This document shows positions 9,389 through 18,264 of a stretch of 64,000 bases of DNA, piece after piece. The notes under the pieces are model-generated. The model was given only the letters and a program-made list of their open reading frames with translations. It had not been told where the DNA came from and ran no database searches. Numbering within the stretch: position 1 is the first letter of the stretch; each line of letters opens with the position of its first letter. This DNA comes from Ruminococcaceae bacterium OttesenSCG-928-A16 (GTDB lineage: Bacteria; Bacillota; Clostridia; Oscillospirales; Ruminococcaceae): contig JAJDJP010000004.1 of the NCBI GenBank assembly GCA_030267215.1, positions 1 to 64,000 on the forward strand. Reading direction: 5' to 3'. A program made the translations under genes and the position numbers.

Positions 9389-9714
9389 CAATCCCATTCT
9401 ATCTATATAAACCGCCAAGTGCGCGCGGGTTAGTGTTGGTCTGCCGCGCCGGAAGGCCGGGACGGCAGGAATTTTGTGCGGGGCCTTTCCCCGCAAATTT
9501 GCTATAAATAGGGCGGCTTTGGCCAGCCCCAGGGGCATTTTTGCTATGGCTATTACCCCCGGCCATTTGGGCTGCGCCGGGTGCCAAACATGCTATGCAA
9601 TAATATGTTGTTATTTGCTTACCGCCTCCGTTTCTTTTGTTGTGCCTTAATAATACCCATATTATGTGAAAAAACTTTGTTGAAACTATAAAGCATTTCA
9701 AAACAAAGTGTGAA
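9389..9714. other. Intergenic stretch without a recognisable gene
   Basis: Short open frames here show no ribosome-binding site or family resemblance. The stretch contains GC-rich inverted repeats, such as GCGGGG with CCCCGC near 9478-9495. I see no promoter-terminator pair and no repeat shared with the rest of the window. Confidence 0.4.
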
Positions 9715-9732
9715 ATGAAAGCGAAGGATTGT

Positions 9733-10350
9733 ATGCCAAAGCAAAACTACCAAAAAATAATGGAAGAAACAATGGCGCAGGTGCCAAAGGGCACCGGCTT
9801 GTTGCTGCATAGCTGCTGTGGGCCGTGCTCTACCGCTGTGCTAGAGCAGTTGGCAAACCATTTTAAGGTTACCCTTTTATACTATAACCCCAACATTTGG
9901 CCCGCGCGCGAATACCAGCGCAGGCGGGACGAACAGCTGGAAGTGCTGCAAAACTTGCCGGTACAATACCCGGTAACATTTGAAGAACTGCCCTATAACC
10001 CCGATGAATTTTTACAAGTGGCAAAAGGGCTGCAGCGTGCCCCCGAAGGCGGCGCACGCTGTGCCGAATGCTTTAAGCTGCGGCTGGGGCAGGGGGCCTT
10101 GTTTGCAAAGCAGCGGGGCTTGCCATGGTTTACCACCACCCTAACGGTTAGCCCCCACAAAAATGCCCCCTTGCTAAATCAAATTGGGCAGGCGGCAGCC
10201 CAAAAAGCCGGGGTAAACTTTTTGCCGGCAGATTTTAAAAAGAAAGACGGCTACAAACGCAGCCTCGAGCTTTCGGCAGAATATGGCTTGTACCGGCAGG
10301 AGTATTGCGGGTGCGAGTATAGCTACACTGCACGCAACTTGCCACAATAA
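9733..10350 (+). CDS. queH: Epoxyqueuosine reductase QueH
   Basis: This is the last enzyme of queuosine synthesis, reducing epoxyqueuosine in tRNA (the non-cobalamin QueH type, formerly DUF208). It shows the metal/cluster Cys set of the family: LLLHSCCGPCS near the N-terminus, GARCAECFKLRLGQ in the middle and YCGCEYS at the C-terminus, with the signature TTTLTVSPHKN. The frame is open from ATG 9715. ATG 9733 is preferred because AAGGA lies just before it and the product then begins MPKQNYQKIMEE, as in relatives. Confidence 0.9.
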   Translation: MPKQNYQKIMEETMAQVPKGTGLLLHSCCGPCSTAVLEQLANHFKVTLLYYNPNIWPAREYQRRRDEQLEVLQNLPVQYPVTFEELPYNPDEFLQVAKGLQRAPEGGARCAECFKLRLGQGALFAKQRGLPWFTTTLTVSPHKNAPLLNQIGQAAAQKAGVNFLPADFKKKDGYKRSLELSAEYGLYRQEYCGCEYSYTARNLPQ

Positions 10351-10423
10351 AGCTGCGCAAATAAAGCTGGGTTTGCTTGCAAAAATGGCCAGCTTATATG
10401 CCGGATAAATAGATACAGTTAAA

Positions 10424-10458
10424 AACACCCCTATTGGTTTTACCAATAGGGGTGTTGC
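10424..10458. terminator. Terminator between convergent queH and DNA glycosylase genes
   Basis: A perfect 14-bp stem, AACACCCCTATTGG with CCAATAGGGGTGTT, has a TTTTA loop and sits between two convergent genes. Confidence 0.85.
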
Positions 10459-10459
10459 T

Positions 10460-10942
10460 TTATGGGGTGCCCATATACTGCCGCAAAGGCTGCCATGCCT
10501 GTATTAGCCGCGGCATTGTATAAGCAGCGTTTGCCGGGCTGGTGCTGGGCAGTGCAGTGGCTTGTAGGCCGGTGTCTGCTTCGCAGTAACGGTGGTAAAA
10601 TTTGTAAGCAGCGGCGCCGTTGCAAAATATAGCCTGTATGTTGCTTTGTTTTACCAGCGTGGCAATGTCGTTTGGCACCGGGTTTGTAATCGAAACATCG
10701 GCGGCACCAACAATACTGCATTGCTGCAAAGCGTCCCACAGGGCAAGGTTGTTTTGCAGCAGCAAGGCCTTTTTTTGCGGAATGGTTTGGGGCACCGGCG
10801 CACTGGCGAGGGCAGCCAATAACGGCCAAAAGCGGTTTTGTGGGTGCCCGTAATAAAATTGGTTTTCAAAGCTTTTGGGGCTGGGGTAGCTGCCCAAAAT
10901 AAGCGCACGGGCATGGGGCGCAAATATAGGGCTAAACCCCAT
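10460..10942 (-). CDS. DNA-deoxyinosine glycosylase (hypoxanthine/uracil-DNA glycosylase family 6)
   Basis: About 160 residues with the HDG family signatures: ILGSYPSPKSFENQFYYGHPQNRFWPLL near the start, ALWDALQQCSIVGAADVSI in the middle and LPSTSPANA towards the end. This branch of the UDG superfamily removes deaminated bases, chiefly hypoxanthine, from DNA. The frame opens at 10963, but AAGAGG lies 7 bases before ATG 10942, and MGFSPIF matches the usual N-terminus. No partner gene is adjacent. Confidence 0.85.
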   Translation of the reverse strand: MGFSPIFAPHARALILGSYPSPKSFENQFYYGHPQNRFWPLLAALASAPVPQTIPQKKALLLQNNLALWDALQQCSIVGAADVSITNPVPNDIATLVKQSNIQAIFCNGAAAYKFYHRYCEADTGLQATALPSTSPANAAYTMPRLIQAWQPLRQYMGTP

Positions 10943-11049
10943 TTCGCTGCCTCTTACTTGCATGGTAAGCCCCCTTTTTGTATGTTACTTATGCATTTGT
11001 GCACCCCACTATAAGCGGGGTGCACAAAGTTTGGTTTATCAACAGGTAG

Positions 11050-12342
11050 TTAATTTTCTTCGGTTGCCGTGGGTGTTTCGGTTAGCTGCGGCAGGGTTTC
11101 TTCGGTTTTAGCAGGGGCAAACCCTTCGCGCAAAAATTGTTTATCTAGCAGCAGCACTGCGGTGTACACCAGCATTAGCAGGCCGGTTACCTTCATTACC
11201 GATTGAATCGAGATAATATCGAACAGGGGACCAAACACAACGCTGCCAATTAGCATTACCGAGATGCTTACAATTTGGATAAGGCTGAACACACGCCCCA
11301 GCATGGTGCCGGGCACTTTTTCTTGCAATAATACCATAATAGGGGTTTGAAAAGTGGGCATGGTAAGCCCAATAACTACCATAAAGCCAAGGTACACCCA
11401 AAACGGTGGCACAAAGCCAATGGCTATGCCCATTGCCCCAAATACGGCGCAGCCAAACGCAAGGGTTAGCAGCCTGTTTTTAAACCCACCCCAAGAGGCC
11501 AGCACAATACCGCCTATAATAGAACCCACAAAAAACGCTATTTCGTTGGCTGTTAAATAAAAGTAACTGTCGCCATAGGCACGGGTTACAAACAAAACAT
11601 TAAATAGCGCAAGGGGCACCACCATTAAATTGGCAGCCAAAGAATACAGCGTTAGGCGGCGCACAAAAAAGTTGCCAAAGGTGTACCTTACGCCGGTTAC
11701 CAAATCGCCAAAAACATCCAGTTTTTCGTTGGCGCTTTTTTGCATTTGTGGGTTTGGCGCAATGTGCATAACTGCCAAAATACCAATGCCAATGGCGGCG
11801 GTAACAACGTCTATCATTAAAATTTGGGGCAGGGTGCCAAGGGCAAGCACAGCCCCTGCAACGGCAGGCGCCACCAGCATTACAACCGATTGAATGGTAC
11901 CATTAATGCTGTTTACCCGCATTAGTTTTTCTTCGGGCACAATTTGGGGCAAAATGGCATTAACGGCGGGGTTTTGCACCCCGCTACCCAGGCTGCGTAT
12001 AGCGGCCACAATATAAATGGGTACCAAGCCCGTGTACCCGGCCATGGTTAAAAATATAAGCGCTAGGGTAGAAAGTGCAATGGTACCGTCGGCAATTATA
12101 ATCAGTTTTTTGCGGTCGTATCTATCGGCAAAAACGCCGGCAAATAACGAAACGATGATTTGTGGCAAAAAGCTGCACACGCTGTAAATGGCCAGCACTA
12201 CGCCAGACTGAGTGGAGAGGGTTATGTTCCACATAATGGCATACTGCACCAGCGACGAGCCAAAAAGGCTAATTGCCTGGCTGGTTAAAAACGCAACAAT
12301 TTTACGGTTGTTTTGTAAAGAAGATCTGAATCGTTGATACAA
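11050..12342 (-). CDS. MFS transporter, EntS/macrolide-efflux type
   Basis: About 430 residues with 12 predicted helices. It has the MFS loop 2-3 signature FADRYDRKKLIIIADG and the SLGSGVQNPAVNAILPQIVPEEKL segment typical of the DHA3 drug-efflux group (EntS, MefA-like). The frame is open from 12423, but that N-terminus is basic and unlike the family. TTG 12342 gives MYQRFRSSLQNNRKIVAFL and has GCGAGG upstream, so I prefer it. The substrate is unknown; export of a small amphiphilic compound is inferred. Confidence 0.82.
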   Translation of the reverse strand: MYQRFRSSLQNNRKIVAFLTSQAISLFGSSLVQYAIMWNITLSTQSGVVLAIYSVCSFLPQIIVSLFAGVFADRYDRKKLIIIADGTIALSTLALIFLTMAGYTGLVPIYIVAAIRSLGSGVQNPAVNAILPQIVPEEKLMRVNSINGTIQSVVMLVAPAVAGAVLALGTLPQILMIDVVTAAIGIGILAVMHIAPNPQMQKSANEKLDVFGDLVTGVRYTFGNFFVRRLTLYSLAANLMVVPLALFNVLFVTRAYGDSYFYLTANEIAFFVGSIIGGIVLASWGGFKNRLLTLAFGCAVFGAMGIAIGFVPPFWVYLGFMVVIGLTMPTFQTPIMVLLQEKVPGTMLGRVFSLIQIVSISVMLIGSVVFGPLFDIISIQSVMKVTGLLMLVYTAVLLLDKQFLREGFAPAKTEETLPQLTETPTATEEN

Positions 12343-12423
12343 ATGAAATACCTCGCAAGGCCGTGGCCGGCATGCACGGTGCCAGCCGGGTGTTGGTTTG
12401 GCTGCTGTTTTGGCAAGTGGCAA

Positions 12424-12857
12424 AACAACAGGGAATGACGCTGCACGCTAAGTTGGATTGTGTTTTTTGCTGGTAAGGCAACGGATGATTTTTGAACCTG
12501 CCCCCCAAGCATTTGCCGCGGTTTGGCGTGCAGCAAAAACCATTCTATCATCTCACCGCCAAAATTGTAAGGGGTAAATGCTATCCAGTGCAAAAAGGGG
12601 GGTATCTGGTAAATGGCGGTGTGCTAACAATATAAGCCAAAAGTGCAAACAGCGGGTTGCCTTTTTTAATAAAGTAGCCCAAAAGTGCAATAAAACAGCC
12701 TTGCTTACAAGTTTACCTGCACATACAGGCAATTTTTTGGTACAAACGGCCTTTTTTACCAAATGCGATAGAAAAGCCAGATGTGGGTATCTATAATGTA
12801 AGTATAAAAGCCATTAAACAGTGTTGATAAATAAAAGATAAAGGAGCCTAAAGACAA
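12424..12857. other. Intergenic stretch upstream of nagA, no gene seen
   Basis: Neither strand holds a supported coding frame. The segment is rich in A/T runs and has two similar pieces, AAAAGTGCAAACAGCGGGTT near 12630 and AAAAGTGCAATAAAACAGCC near 12682. The nagA ribosome-binding site AAAGGAG is at 12840-12846. Confidence 0.4.
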
Positions 12858-13997
12858 ATGATTATTAAAAACGGTGTTGTGTTTACCGATGAATACGTAT
12901 TTGCCAAAGCAGATGTTGCTTTTGAAGGCGGCGTTATTACCCAAATTGCCCCGGCCGATACCCTGCACGGAGCCGATGTTATGGACGCGAAAGGCGGCTA
13001 TGTGCTGCCCGGTTTTGTCGATATCCACACCCATGGCGCGGTAAATTTCGATTTTTGCGATGGAAATGCCGAAGGAATTGAAAAAATGCTGGCCTATTAT
13101 GGCAGCCAAGGGGTTACCACGGTGGTGCCTGCCACCATGTCTTTTAACCAGCCCATTTTGGCCGATGTACTGGATGTTGCCATACCCTACTTTGAAAAAG
13201 AGGGCCATGGCGCGGTGCTGCGCGGCGTTAATATGGAAGGGCCGTTTATTAATATGGATAAAAAGGGCGCCCAAAACGGAAAATATATTGTGAACCCGCA
13301 AATTGAAATGTTTAACGCCCTGTACCAGCAGTGTGGCGGGCGTATCCGCCTTGTGGATATTGCGCCGGAACTGCCCGGCAGCCTAGATTTTATTAAAGCG
13401 GTGAAGGACAAATGCACCATTAGCATTGCCCACACCAACGCCAACTACGACCAAGCCCTTGCGGCGTTTGAGGCCGGTGCCAGCCATGTTACCCACCTGT
13501 TTAATGCCATGCCACCCTTTACCCACCGTGCGCCTGGCGTAATAGGTGCCGCCAGCGATATGGCCACCTTTGTAGAGCTTATTTCAGACGGTTTCCACCT
13601 ACATCCTTCGGTGGTGCGGGCGGTGTTTAACTGGTTTGGCAAAAACCGTGTTTGCCTTATAAGCGATTGTATGCGTGCCACCGGCATGCCCGATGGTGAC
13701 GATTACAGCCTGGGTGGCCAGCGCGTTATTATGCAGGGCGGCAAGGCCACCCTAGAAGATGGCACCCTTGCGGGCAGCGCCACCAATTTGGCCGAAATGA
13801 CCCGCCGTGCCATTGGCTTTGGTGTGCCTATGGAGGATGCCCTGCGTGCCGCCACCGCAAACCCGGCAACTGCCACCGGCCTAATACACCAGGTGGGCAG
13901 CCTTACCGCCGGCAAACAGGCCGACATTGTAATTTGGAACCAAAAGCTGGAAAATCAAGCTGTTTTGGTGGGTGGCAAACTTGTGGCCGGCCAATAA
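12858..13997 (+). CDS. nagA: N-acetylglucosamine-6-phosphate deacetylase
   Basis: The 379-residue amidohydrolase removes acetate from GlcNAc-6-P in amino-sugar catabolism and cell-wall recycling. Seen motifs: GFVDIHTHGAVNFDFCDG (metal site), GVNMEGPFIN (the metal-ligand Glu), SIAHTNANYDQALAAFEAGASHVTHLFNAMPPFTHR (two His ligands and the substrate segment) and LEDGTLAGSA (catalytic Asp region). The length is normal. nagB is not adjacent, so the rest of the pathway is elsewhere. The start follows AAAGGAGCC. It is a single-gene unit ending in a terminator. Confidence 0.92.
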   Translation: MIIKNGVVFTDEYVFAKADVAFEGGVITQIAPADTLHGADVMDAKGGYVLPGFVDIHTHGAVNFDFCDGNAEGIEKMLAYYGSQGVTTVVPATMSFNQPILADVLDVAIPYFEKEGHGAVLRGVNMEGPFINMDKKGAQNGKYIVNPQIEMFNALYQQCGGRIRLVDIAPELPGSLDFIKAVKDKCTISIAHTNANYDQALAAFEAGASHVTHLFNAMPPFTHRAPGVIGAASDMATFVELISDGFHLHPSVVRAVFNWFGKNRVCLISDCMRATGMPDGDDYSLGGQRVIMQGGKATLEDGTLAGSATNLAEMTRRAIGFGVPMEDALRAATANPATATGLIHQVGSLTAGKQADIVIWNQKLENQAVLVGGKLVAGQ

Positions 13998-14020
13998 AAA
14001 ATATAAAAACGCAAAAAAAC

Positions 14021-14056
14021 AGCCTCGCATCACTTTAAAGTGGTGTGGGGTTTTGT
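14021..14056 (+). terminator. Intrinsic terminator after nagA
   Basis: CCTCGCATCAC (14023-14033) pairs with GTGGTGTGGGG (14040-14050), partly by G-U pairs, and is followed by TTTTGTTAT. Confidence 0.75.
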
Positions 14057-14158
14057 TATAATAATTACTGTAAAGTTGTAAAAAATGGGCATGCTAAATC
14101 GTTATATAATATGGCTGTAAATACATATATTGTGCATTGAATAGAAAGAGGGAGTTTG

Positions 14159-15193
14159 ATGAAATATTACTACAAAGCGGCCGATTACCGTGCCATGGCG
14201 CGGGAGGCTTTAAGAAATAACTGGGGCATGGCCATTTTGGTTACCTTGGTTGCCATGCTGCTGGGGGCGGGCACAAGCATTGGCAGCGGCGCTTCTGGGG
14301 CAAGCTCCAACGCCACTTACAATTTTTCGTATTCCTACGGCTCAAACTCATACACCCATAACCTGGGCAATGCCTTTTCCGGCATTTTTGCCACAATTGG
14401 TGTTTTTTACATTTTATACTTTTTGTTCACCTTTATTATGGGGGCATCTATAGAGCTTGGCCTGAACAATTACCATATCCGGCTGTTGCAAAGGGCGCCC
14501 CAGCAACCATTTACCACCTTGTTTGAAAAAATGAACATGTTTGGCCGTGCCCTTTGGCTGCGTGTGGTGATGAACTTTTTTGTTTTTGCATGGTCGTTAC
14601 TATTCATTATACCGGGTATTGTGGCAAGCTACCGTTATGCCATGGCACCTTATTTAATGGCGCAAAACCCAAACCTAACAGCAATGGAAGCAATCGAGCA
14701 ATCGAAACAGATGATGAATGGCAACAAAGGCCGCTTATTTTGCCTAGACCTTAGCTTTTTTGGCTGGATATTGCTGGCAGCCCTAACCTGCGGTATTGGG
14801 CTGCTGTTCGTGTATCCTTATATAGAATCGGCCCGGGCGGCCTTTTATTTAGATATGGTTGGCCAGGTGCAACAGCCGGCAAGTTATGTTCCACTTGTGC
14901 CCGGTAATGCCCCATACGGCGGCCAGCCGGGGCAGCACCCCCTGTACAACACCAATACCGCTTGGCAGCAAACGGCACAGGGTGGTTACCCGCAACAGCC
15001 GGCTTGGCAACCGCCAGCGCCAAATGCCACTTGGCAGCCACCCATGGCCCAGCCACAGCCAATGCCCTTGCCCCCCAACACACCTTGGCAGGCCCCAGTT
15101 GGCAGCCCTTATAATACCAATGCCCCTACGGACGGGCAACCCCTACAGGGCGAGCAATTTTTGCCGGAAGAACATCCCCCACAAGAAGAGTAA
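14159..15193 (+). CDS. DUF975 family membrane protein with Pro/Gln-rich tail
   Basis: The first 240 residues match DUF975: the KAADYRAMAREALRNNWGMAIL start, then several hydrophobic segments including a domain with MEAIEQSKQMMNGNKGRLF. The last 100 residues are low-complexity, rich in Pro, Gln, Ala, Asn and Trp (NTAWQQT, QPAWQPP, NATWQPP, NTPWQAP), with a Trp every 10-15 residues. The tail should be cytoplasmic or surface exposed and disordered. The function of DUF975 is not known. ATG 14159 follows GAGGGAG; the TTG directly before it is unlikely. Confidence 0.8.
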   Translation: MKYYYKAADYRAMAREALRNNWGMAILVTLVAMLLGAGTSIGSGASGASSNATYNFSYSYGSNSYTHNLGNAFSGIFATIGVFYILYFLFTFIMGASIELGLNNYHIRLLQRAPQQPFTTLFEKMNMFGRALWLRVVMNFFVFAWSLLFIIPGIVASYRYAMAPYLMAQNPNLTAMEAIEQSKQMMNGNKGRLFCLDLSFFGWILLAALTCGIGLLFVYPYIESARAAFYLDMVGQVQQPASYVPLVPGNAPYGGQPGQHPLYNTNTAWQQTAQGGYPQQPAWQPPAPNATWQPPMAQPQPMPLPPNTPWQAPVGSPYNTNAPTDGQPLQGEQFLPEEHPPQEE

Positions 15194-15217
15194 CGCCAGC
15201 ATTCGCCGCCAAAACCG

Positions 15218-15250
15218 CTATTATTGCCCGCCAATGGCGGGCAATAATAG
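15218..15250 (+). terminator. Perfect hairpin after the DUF975 gene
   Basis: A 15-bp perfect stem with an AAT loop (CTATTATTGCCCGCC with GGCGGGCAATAATAG) lies 25 bases after the stop. TTAAAAATAT follows instead of a T run. It is probably a transcript end or a stabilising hairpin. Confidence 0.6.
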
Positions 15251-15294
15251 TTAAAAATATCACCTTGCCGCAAATGAATTAAAGGAAGTGCCAT

Positions 15295-16026
15295 ATGCCA
15301 CTTGTTTACCAAGATACCTTTAAAGTGTATCAGTTTGAATGCGACCCATGGGATAGAATGACCCCCGGTGCCATATTGCGCCGTGTGCAAGAAATTGGCA
15401 CCCAGCATTGCGAACAGCTGGGCCTTACCGAAGAGCACTACCAAGCCACCCACACGGTGTTTTTGCTCTCTCGCATTTCGCTAGAGATATACAACGCCCC
15501 CACCACCCTGCAAGAGGTGCGAATTGAAACCCGTGCCTACGGTATGCACCGGGCGGTGTTTCAGCGTGTTACCAGCATGTACAATGCCCAAACGGGCGAA
15601 AAGCTGTGCGAGGCAGACAGCCGCTGGGTGCTGGTAGATACCAATACCCGCCGGATACTGCGCAGAGAGCCCGAGGGTTTTAACAACCCTTTTACCGAGG
15701 CCCCCGGCCAGGAAGAACATAGCATGGAAGCCCCAAAACCAGGCGAGGTACAAAGCTTTGGCACCCGCACCGCCAGCTATATGCTGTGCGACCGCAATGG
15801 CCATTTAAACAATACCCGATACGCCGATTTGGTTTGCGATTGCCTGCCGCTGCAAGAGCTGGCACAAAACCAAATAAAAAAAATGCTGCTTTTTTACAAG
15901 GCAGAAATACCGCTGGGCAAAAGTTTTTCGCTTTATGGTGGAAAGGCAGAAGGGGAGCCCAGCACCTACTATTTTGTGGCCGAAGAGAATGGCCGGAAGA
16001 ATTTCGAAGCTTTTGTAACCCTTTAA
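15295..16026 (+). CDS. Acyl-ACP thioesterase (FatA/FatB-like, hotdog fold)
   Basis: The 243-residue protein has two tandem hotdog halves. The N-terminal half opens with YQDTFKVYQFECDPWDRMTPGAILRRVQEIG and continues to WVLVDTNTRRILR. In the second half, RNGHLNNTRYADLVCD carries the Asn-His type catalytic surroundings of bacterial acyl-ACP thioesterases. It releases fatty acids from acyl-ACP in the cytoplasm. The start follows AAAGGAAG. It stands alone, with no fatty-acid synthesis genes adjacent. Confidence 0.85.
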   Translation: MPLVYQDTFKVYQFECDPWDRMTPGAILRRVQEIGTQHCEQLGLTEEHYQATHTVFLLSRISLEIYNAPTTLQEVRIETRAYGMHRAVFQRVTSMYNAQTGEKLCEADSRWVLVDTNTRRILRREPEGFNNPFTEAPGQEEHSMEAPKPGEVQSFGTRTASYMLCDRNGHLNNTRYADLVCDCLPLQELAQNQIKKMLLFYKAEIPLGKSFSLYGGKAEGEPSTYYFVAEENGRKNFEAFVTL

Positions 16027-16144
16027 AGCGGGTTTTTGGCGGTGTAAAGTGTTAAAGTTTTGTGAAATTTGAAACAAAAAATAACGAAATAACGGTTGTT
16101 TTGCAAATGAAAGTAAAAAGGTTACAAAAAGTTACAAAACAGGG

Positions 16145-16173
16145 TTGACAAATAATGTCAAAAGAGTTACAAT
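16145..16173 (+). promoter_or_regulatory. Strong sigma-A promoter of an orphan transcription unit
   Basis: TTGACA (16145-16150), exactly 17 bases, then TACAAT (16168-16173). Just upstream and across it, GTTACA-type motifs recur near 16119, 16130, 16166 and 16188, which could be a regulator's site. Confidence 0.65.
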
Positions 16174-16180
16174 TTAGTTG

Positions 16181-16336
16181 CAAAGAAGTTACAGCCAGGG
16201 CTTCCTTGCAGCAAGTGCAAGCTTTTTTTCATGATCGCGAATCCATCCTCCGGTTGTGGTTTGCCCCGCAACTCCCGGGTTCGCAACAAAACTCCTTGTA
16301 ACAAAAGGTTCCCGTTAGAAAAGCGGGAACCTTTTG
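16181..16336 (+). ncRNA. Candidate small RNA or leader between acyl-ACP thioesterase and guaB
   Basis: The unit is bounded by the promoter at 16145-16173 and an intrinsic terminator at 16303-16335 (AAAAGGTTCCCG with CGGGAACCTTTT, then TTTTTG). No open frame of reasonable length with a ribosome-binding site lies inside. The RNA would carry C-rich single strands (TTCCTTG, ATCCTCCGG, ACTCCTTG) that resemble the anti-Shine-Dalgarno loops of Firmicute sRNAs. Because guaB has its own -10 box further down, I read this as an independent sRNA; a read-through attenuator for guaB is the alternative. Confidence 0.45.
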
Positions 16337-16341
16337 TTTTT
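16303..16341 (+). terminator. Intrinsic terminator of the orphan unit
   Basis: A perfect 12-bp stem with loop TTAGAAAAG is followed by G and a T5 run. Confidence 0.8.
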
Positions 16342-16600
16342 GAATTTTTGCAACCACTTGGCTTTTGTGTTTGTGGTAGAGCCATTGCCATGCTAAAAAA
16401 GGGCAGCTTGCCTTTTTATAATCGACATTGGCAAAACTCCATAGCAAAAGCCCCTAAAATGTAAACCACCTGGCAATAAGTGCCTAATTTTATGCAAAAT
16501 TAATTTTAGCGGTATTTAAGGGGGTAGCCTCTCTTCCTTTTTGTGGGGTTTTGCGGTATAATATCCTACAAACAAACTACTTTATTTGGAGGTTGCACCC
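16337..16600 (+). promoter_or_regulatory. guaB upstream region with a TATAAT box
   Basis: TATAAT lies at 16557-16562, about 38 bases before the guaB start. The -35 position (CTTCCT or nearby) is poor. The rest of the segment, AT-rich and without a gene, shows no purine riboswitch that I can recognise. Confidence 0.4.
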
Positions 16601-18097
16601 ATGGCATATATTTACAAGGAGCCGTCTCACACATTTGGCGAATACCTGTTGGTACCGGGGTATTCTTCGGCCGAGTGTGTGCCCGACAAGGTAACTTTAC
16701 GCACCCCCTTGGTTAAGTTTAACAAAGGGGAAGAACCTGCCATTTCTATGAATATCCCGATGGTTTCGGCCATTATGCAAAGCGTTTCGGGCGAAAAACT
16801 GGCCATTGCACTTGCTAAAGAGGGCGGTGTTTCGTTTATATATGGCAGCCAAAGCGTGGAAGACGAAGCAGCGATGGTAGCCCGTGTAAAAGCATATAAA
16901 AAAGGGTTTGTAACCTCCAATTCTAACATTCGGCCCGATGCAACGCTGGCCGATATTTTAGCCCTAAAGGCAAAAACCGGGCACTCTACCGTTGCGGTTA
17001 CCGATGATGGCACCGCCAATGGCCGCTTGCTGGGCATTGTGGCCTCGCGCGATTACCGCATTTCCCGTATGGAGCTGGACACCCCGGTATCTAGCTTTAT
17101 GACCCCGCTGGACAAGCTGGTGGTAGCCAGCGACGAAACCACCCTAAAAGAAGCCAACGACATTATTTGGGACAACAAAATTAACTCGCTGCCTCTTTTG
17201 GATAAACAAGGCCACCTAAAGTATCTGGTTTTTCGTAAGGACTATGATTCCCATAAAGAAAACGTAAACGAATTGCTGGACCACAACAAAAGCTATGTGG
17301 TGGGGGCTGGCATAAATACCCGAGACTACGAGCAGCGGGTGCCCGCCCTTGTAGAAGCCGGGGCCGACCTTTTGTGTATCGATTCTTCGGAAGGATTTTC
17401 GGAGTGGCAAAAACGCACCATTGGTTGGATACGCGCTAAATACGGCGACACCGTAAAAGTGGGCGCCGGCAACGTGGTTAGCCGCGAAGGGTTCCGCTTT
17501 TTGGCCGAGTGTGGGGCCGATTTTATTAAAATTGGCATTGGTGGCGGCTCTATTTGCATAACAAGAGAGCAAAAGGGCATTGGCCGTGGGCAGGCAACCA
17601 GCCTAATAGAGGTAGCCGCCGCCCGCGACGAGTACTTTGAAGAAACCGGTGTGTATATTCCCATTTGCTCCGACGGGGGCATTGTGCACGATTACCACAT
17701 TACCCTGGCCCTTGCCATGGGGGCCGATTTTGTAATGCTGGGCCGTTACTTTAGCCGCTTTGACGAAAGCCCCACCAACAAGCTGCTGCTAAATGGCAAC
17801 TATGTGAAAGAGTATTGGGGCGAGGGCAGCAACCGTGCCCGTAACTGGCAACGGTACGACATGGGCGGCGATGGTAAGCTAAGCTTTGAAGAAGGGGTAG
17901 ACAGCTATGTGCCCTACGCTGGCAGCTTAAAAGATAACGTAAACAGCACGCTAAGCAAGGTGCGCAGCACCATGTGCAACTGCGGTGCCCTTAGCCTGCC
18001 AGAGCTGCGTGAAAAAGCCCACATTACGCTGGTATCTTCCACCAGCATTGTAGAGGGTGGCAGCCACGACGTTATTTTGAAGGAAACCCAAGAATAG
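16601..18097 (+). CDS. guaB: Inosine-5'-monophosphate dehydrogenase
   Basis: The 498-residue enzyme oxidises IMP to XMP, the committed step to GMP. The TIM barrel is interrupted by a CBS pair around residues 105-220. The active-site loop reads [13 protein letters not shown] with the catalytic Cys near residue 319 (CIT where many enzymes have CTT). [28 protein letters not shown] is the phosphate-binding block, followed by an [17 protein letters not shown] flap. ATG 16601 is chosen because TTTGGAGG lies nine bases before it. A terminator follows. Confidence 0.93.
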   Translation: MAYIYKEPSHTFGEYLLVPGYSSAECVPDKVTLRTPLVKFNKGEEPAISMNIPMVSAIMQSVSGEKLAIALAKEGGVSFIYGSQSVEDEAAMVARVKAYKKGFVTSNSNIRPDATLADILALKAKTGHSTVAVTDDGTANGRLLGIVASRDYRISRMELDTPVSSFMTPLDKLVVASDETTLKEANDIIWDNKINSLPLLDKQGHLKYLVFRKDYDSHKENVNELLDHNKSYVVGAGINTRDYEQRVPALVEAGADLLCIDSSEGFSEWQKRTIGWIRAKYGDTVKVGAGNVVSREGFRFLAECGADFIKIGIGGGSICITREQKGIGRGQATSLIEVAAARDEYFEETGVYIPICSDGGIVHDYHITLALAMGADFVMLGRYFSRFDESPTNKLLLNGNYVKEYWGEGSNRARNWQRYDMGGDGKLSFEEGVDSYVPYAGSLKDNVNSTLSKVRSTMCNCGALSLPELREKAHITLVSSTSIVEGGSHDVILKETQE

Positions 18098-18112
18098 AAG
18101 ATGAAAACATAC

Positions 18113-18156
18113 AAAACCCTTGCCAGTGCTGCAATGATGCGCTGGCGAGGGTTTTG
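18113..18156 (+). terminator. Intrinsic terminator after guaB
   Basis: AAAACCCTTGCCAGTGC pairs with GCGCTGGCGAGGGTTTT apart from two mismatches. The T-rich arm ends in TTTTGCG. Confidence 0.8.
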
Positions 18157-18191
18157 CGTTAAGTGAACAATAATAGGCGGGGGCATATAAG

Positions 18192-18259
18192 CGTGTTTAA
18201 TAGATAAAGAGAAACATATTAAAATCTATTCAGCCACAACGCAGATGGGGCACTGCCGC
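18192..18259. repeat. Two-part intergenic repeat, copy 2
   Basis: CGTGTTTAATA (18192-18202) and AACGCAGATGGGGCACTGCCG (18238-18258) mirror the copy at 2926-2971. The spacer between the two parts is about 35 bases here and 13 there. The 3' end runs into the hairpin GCACTGCCGCA/TGCGGCAGTG that overlaps the end of the next gene. Confidence 0.3.
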
Positions 18260-18264
18260 AAGTA

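Noticed and set aside
9286..9507. Open frame after the aminotransferase gene
   Set aside because: It runs through the terminator at 9358-9388, lacks a ribosome-binding site and encodes low-complexity sequence.
16167..16464. Open frames around the guaB upstream region on both strands
   Set aside because: They span the terminator and have no initiation signals. An RNA unit explains the stretch better.
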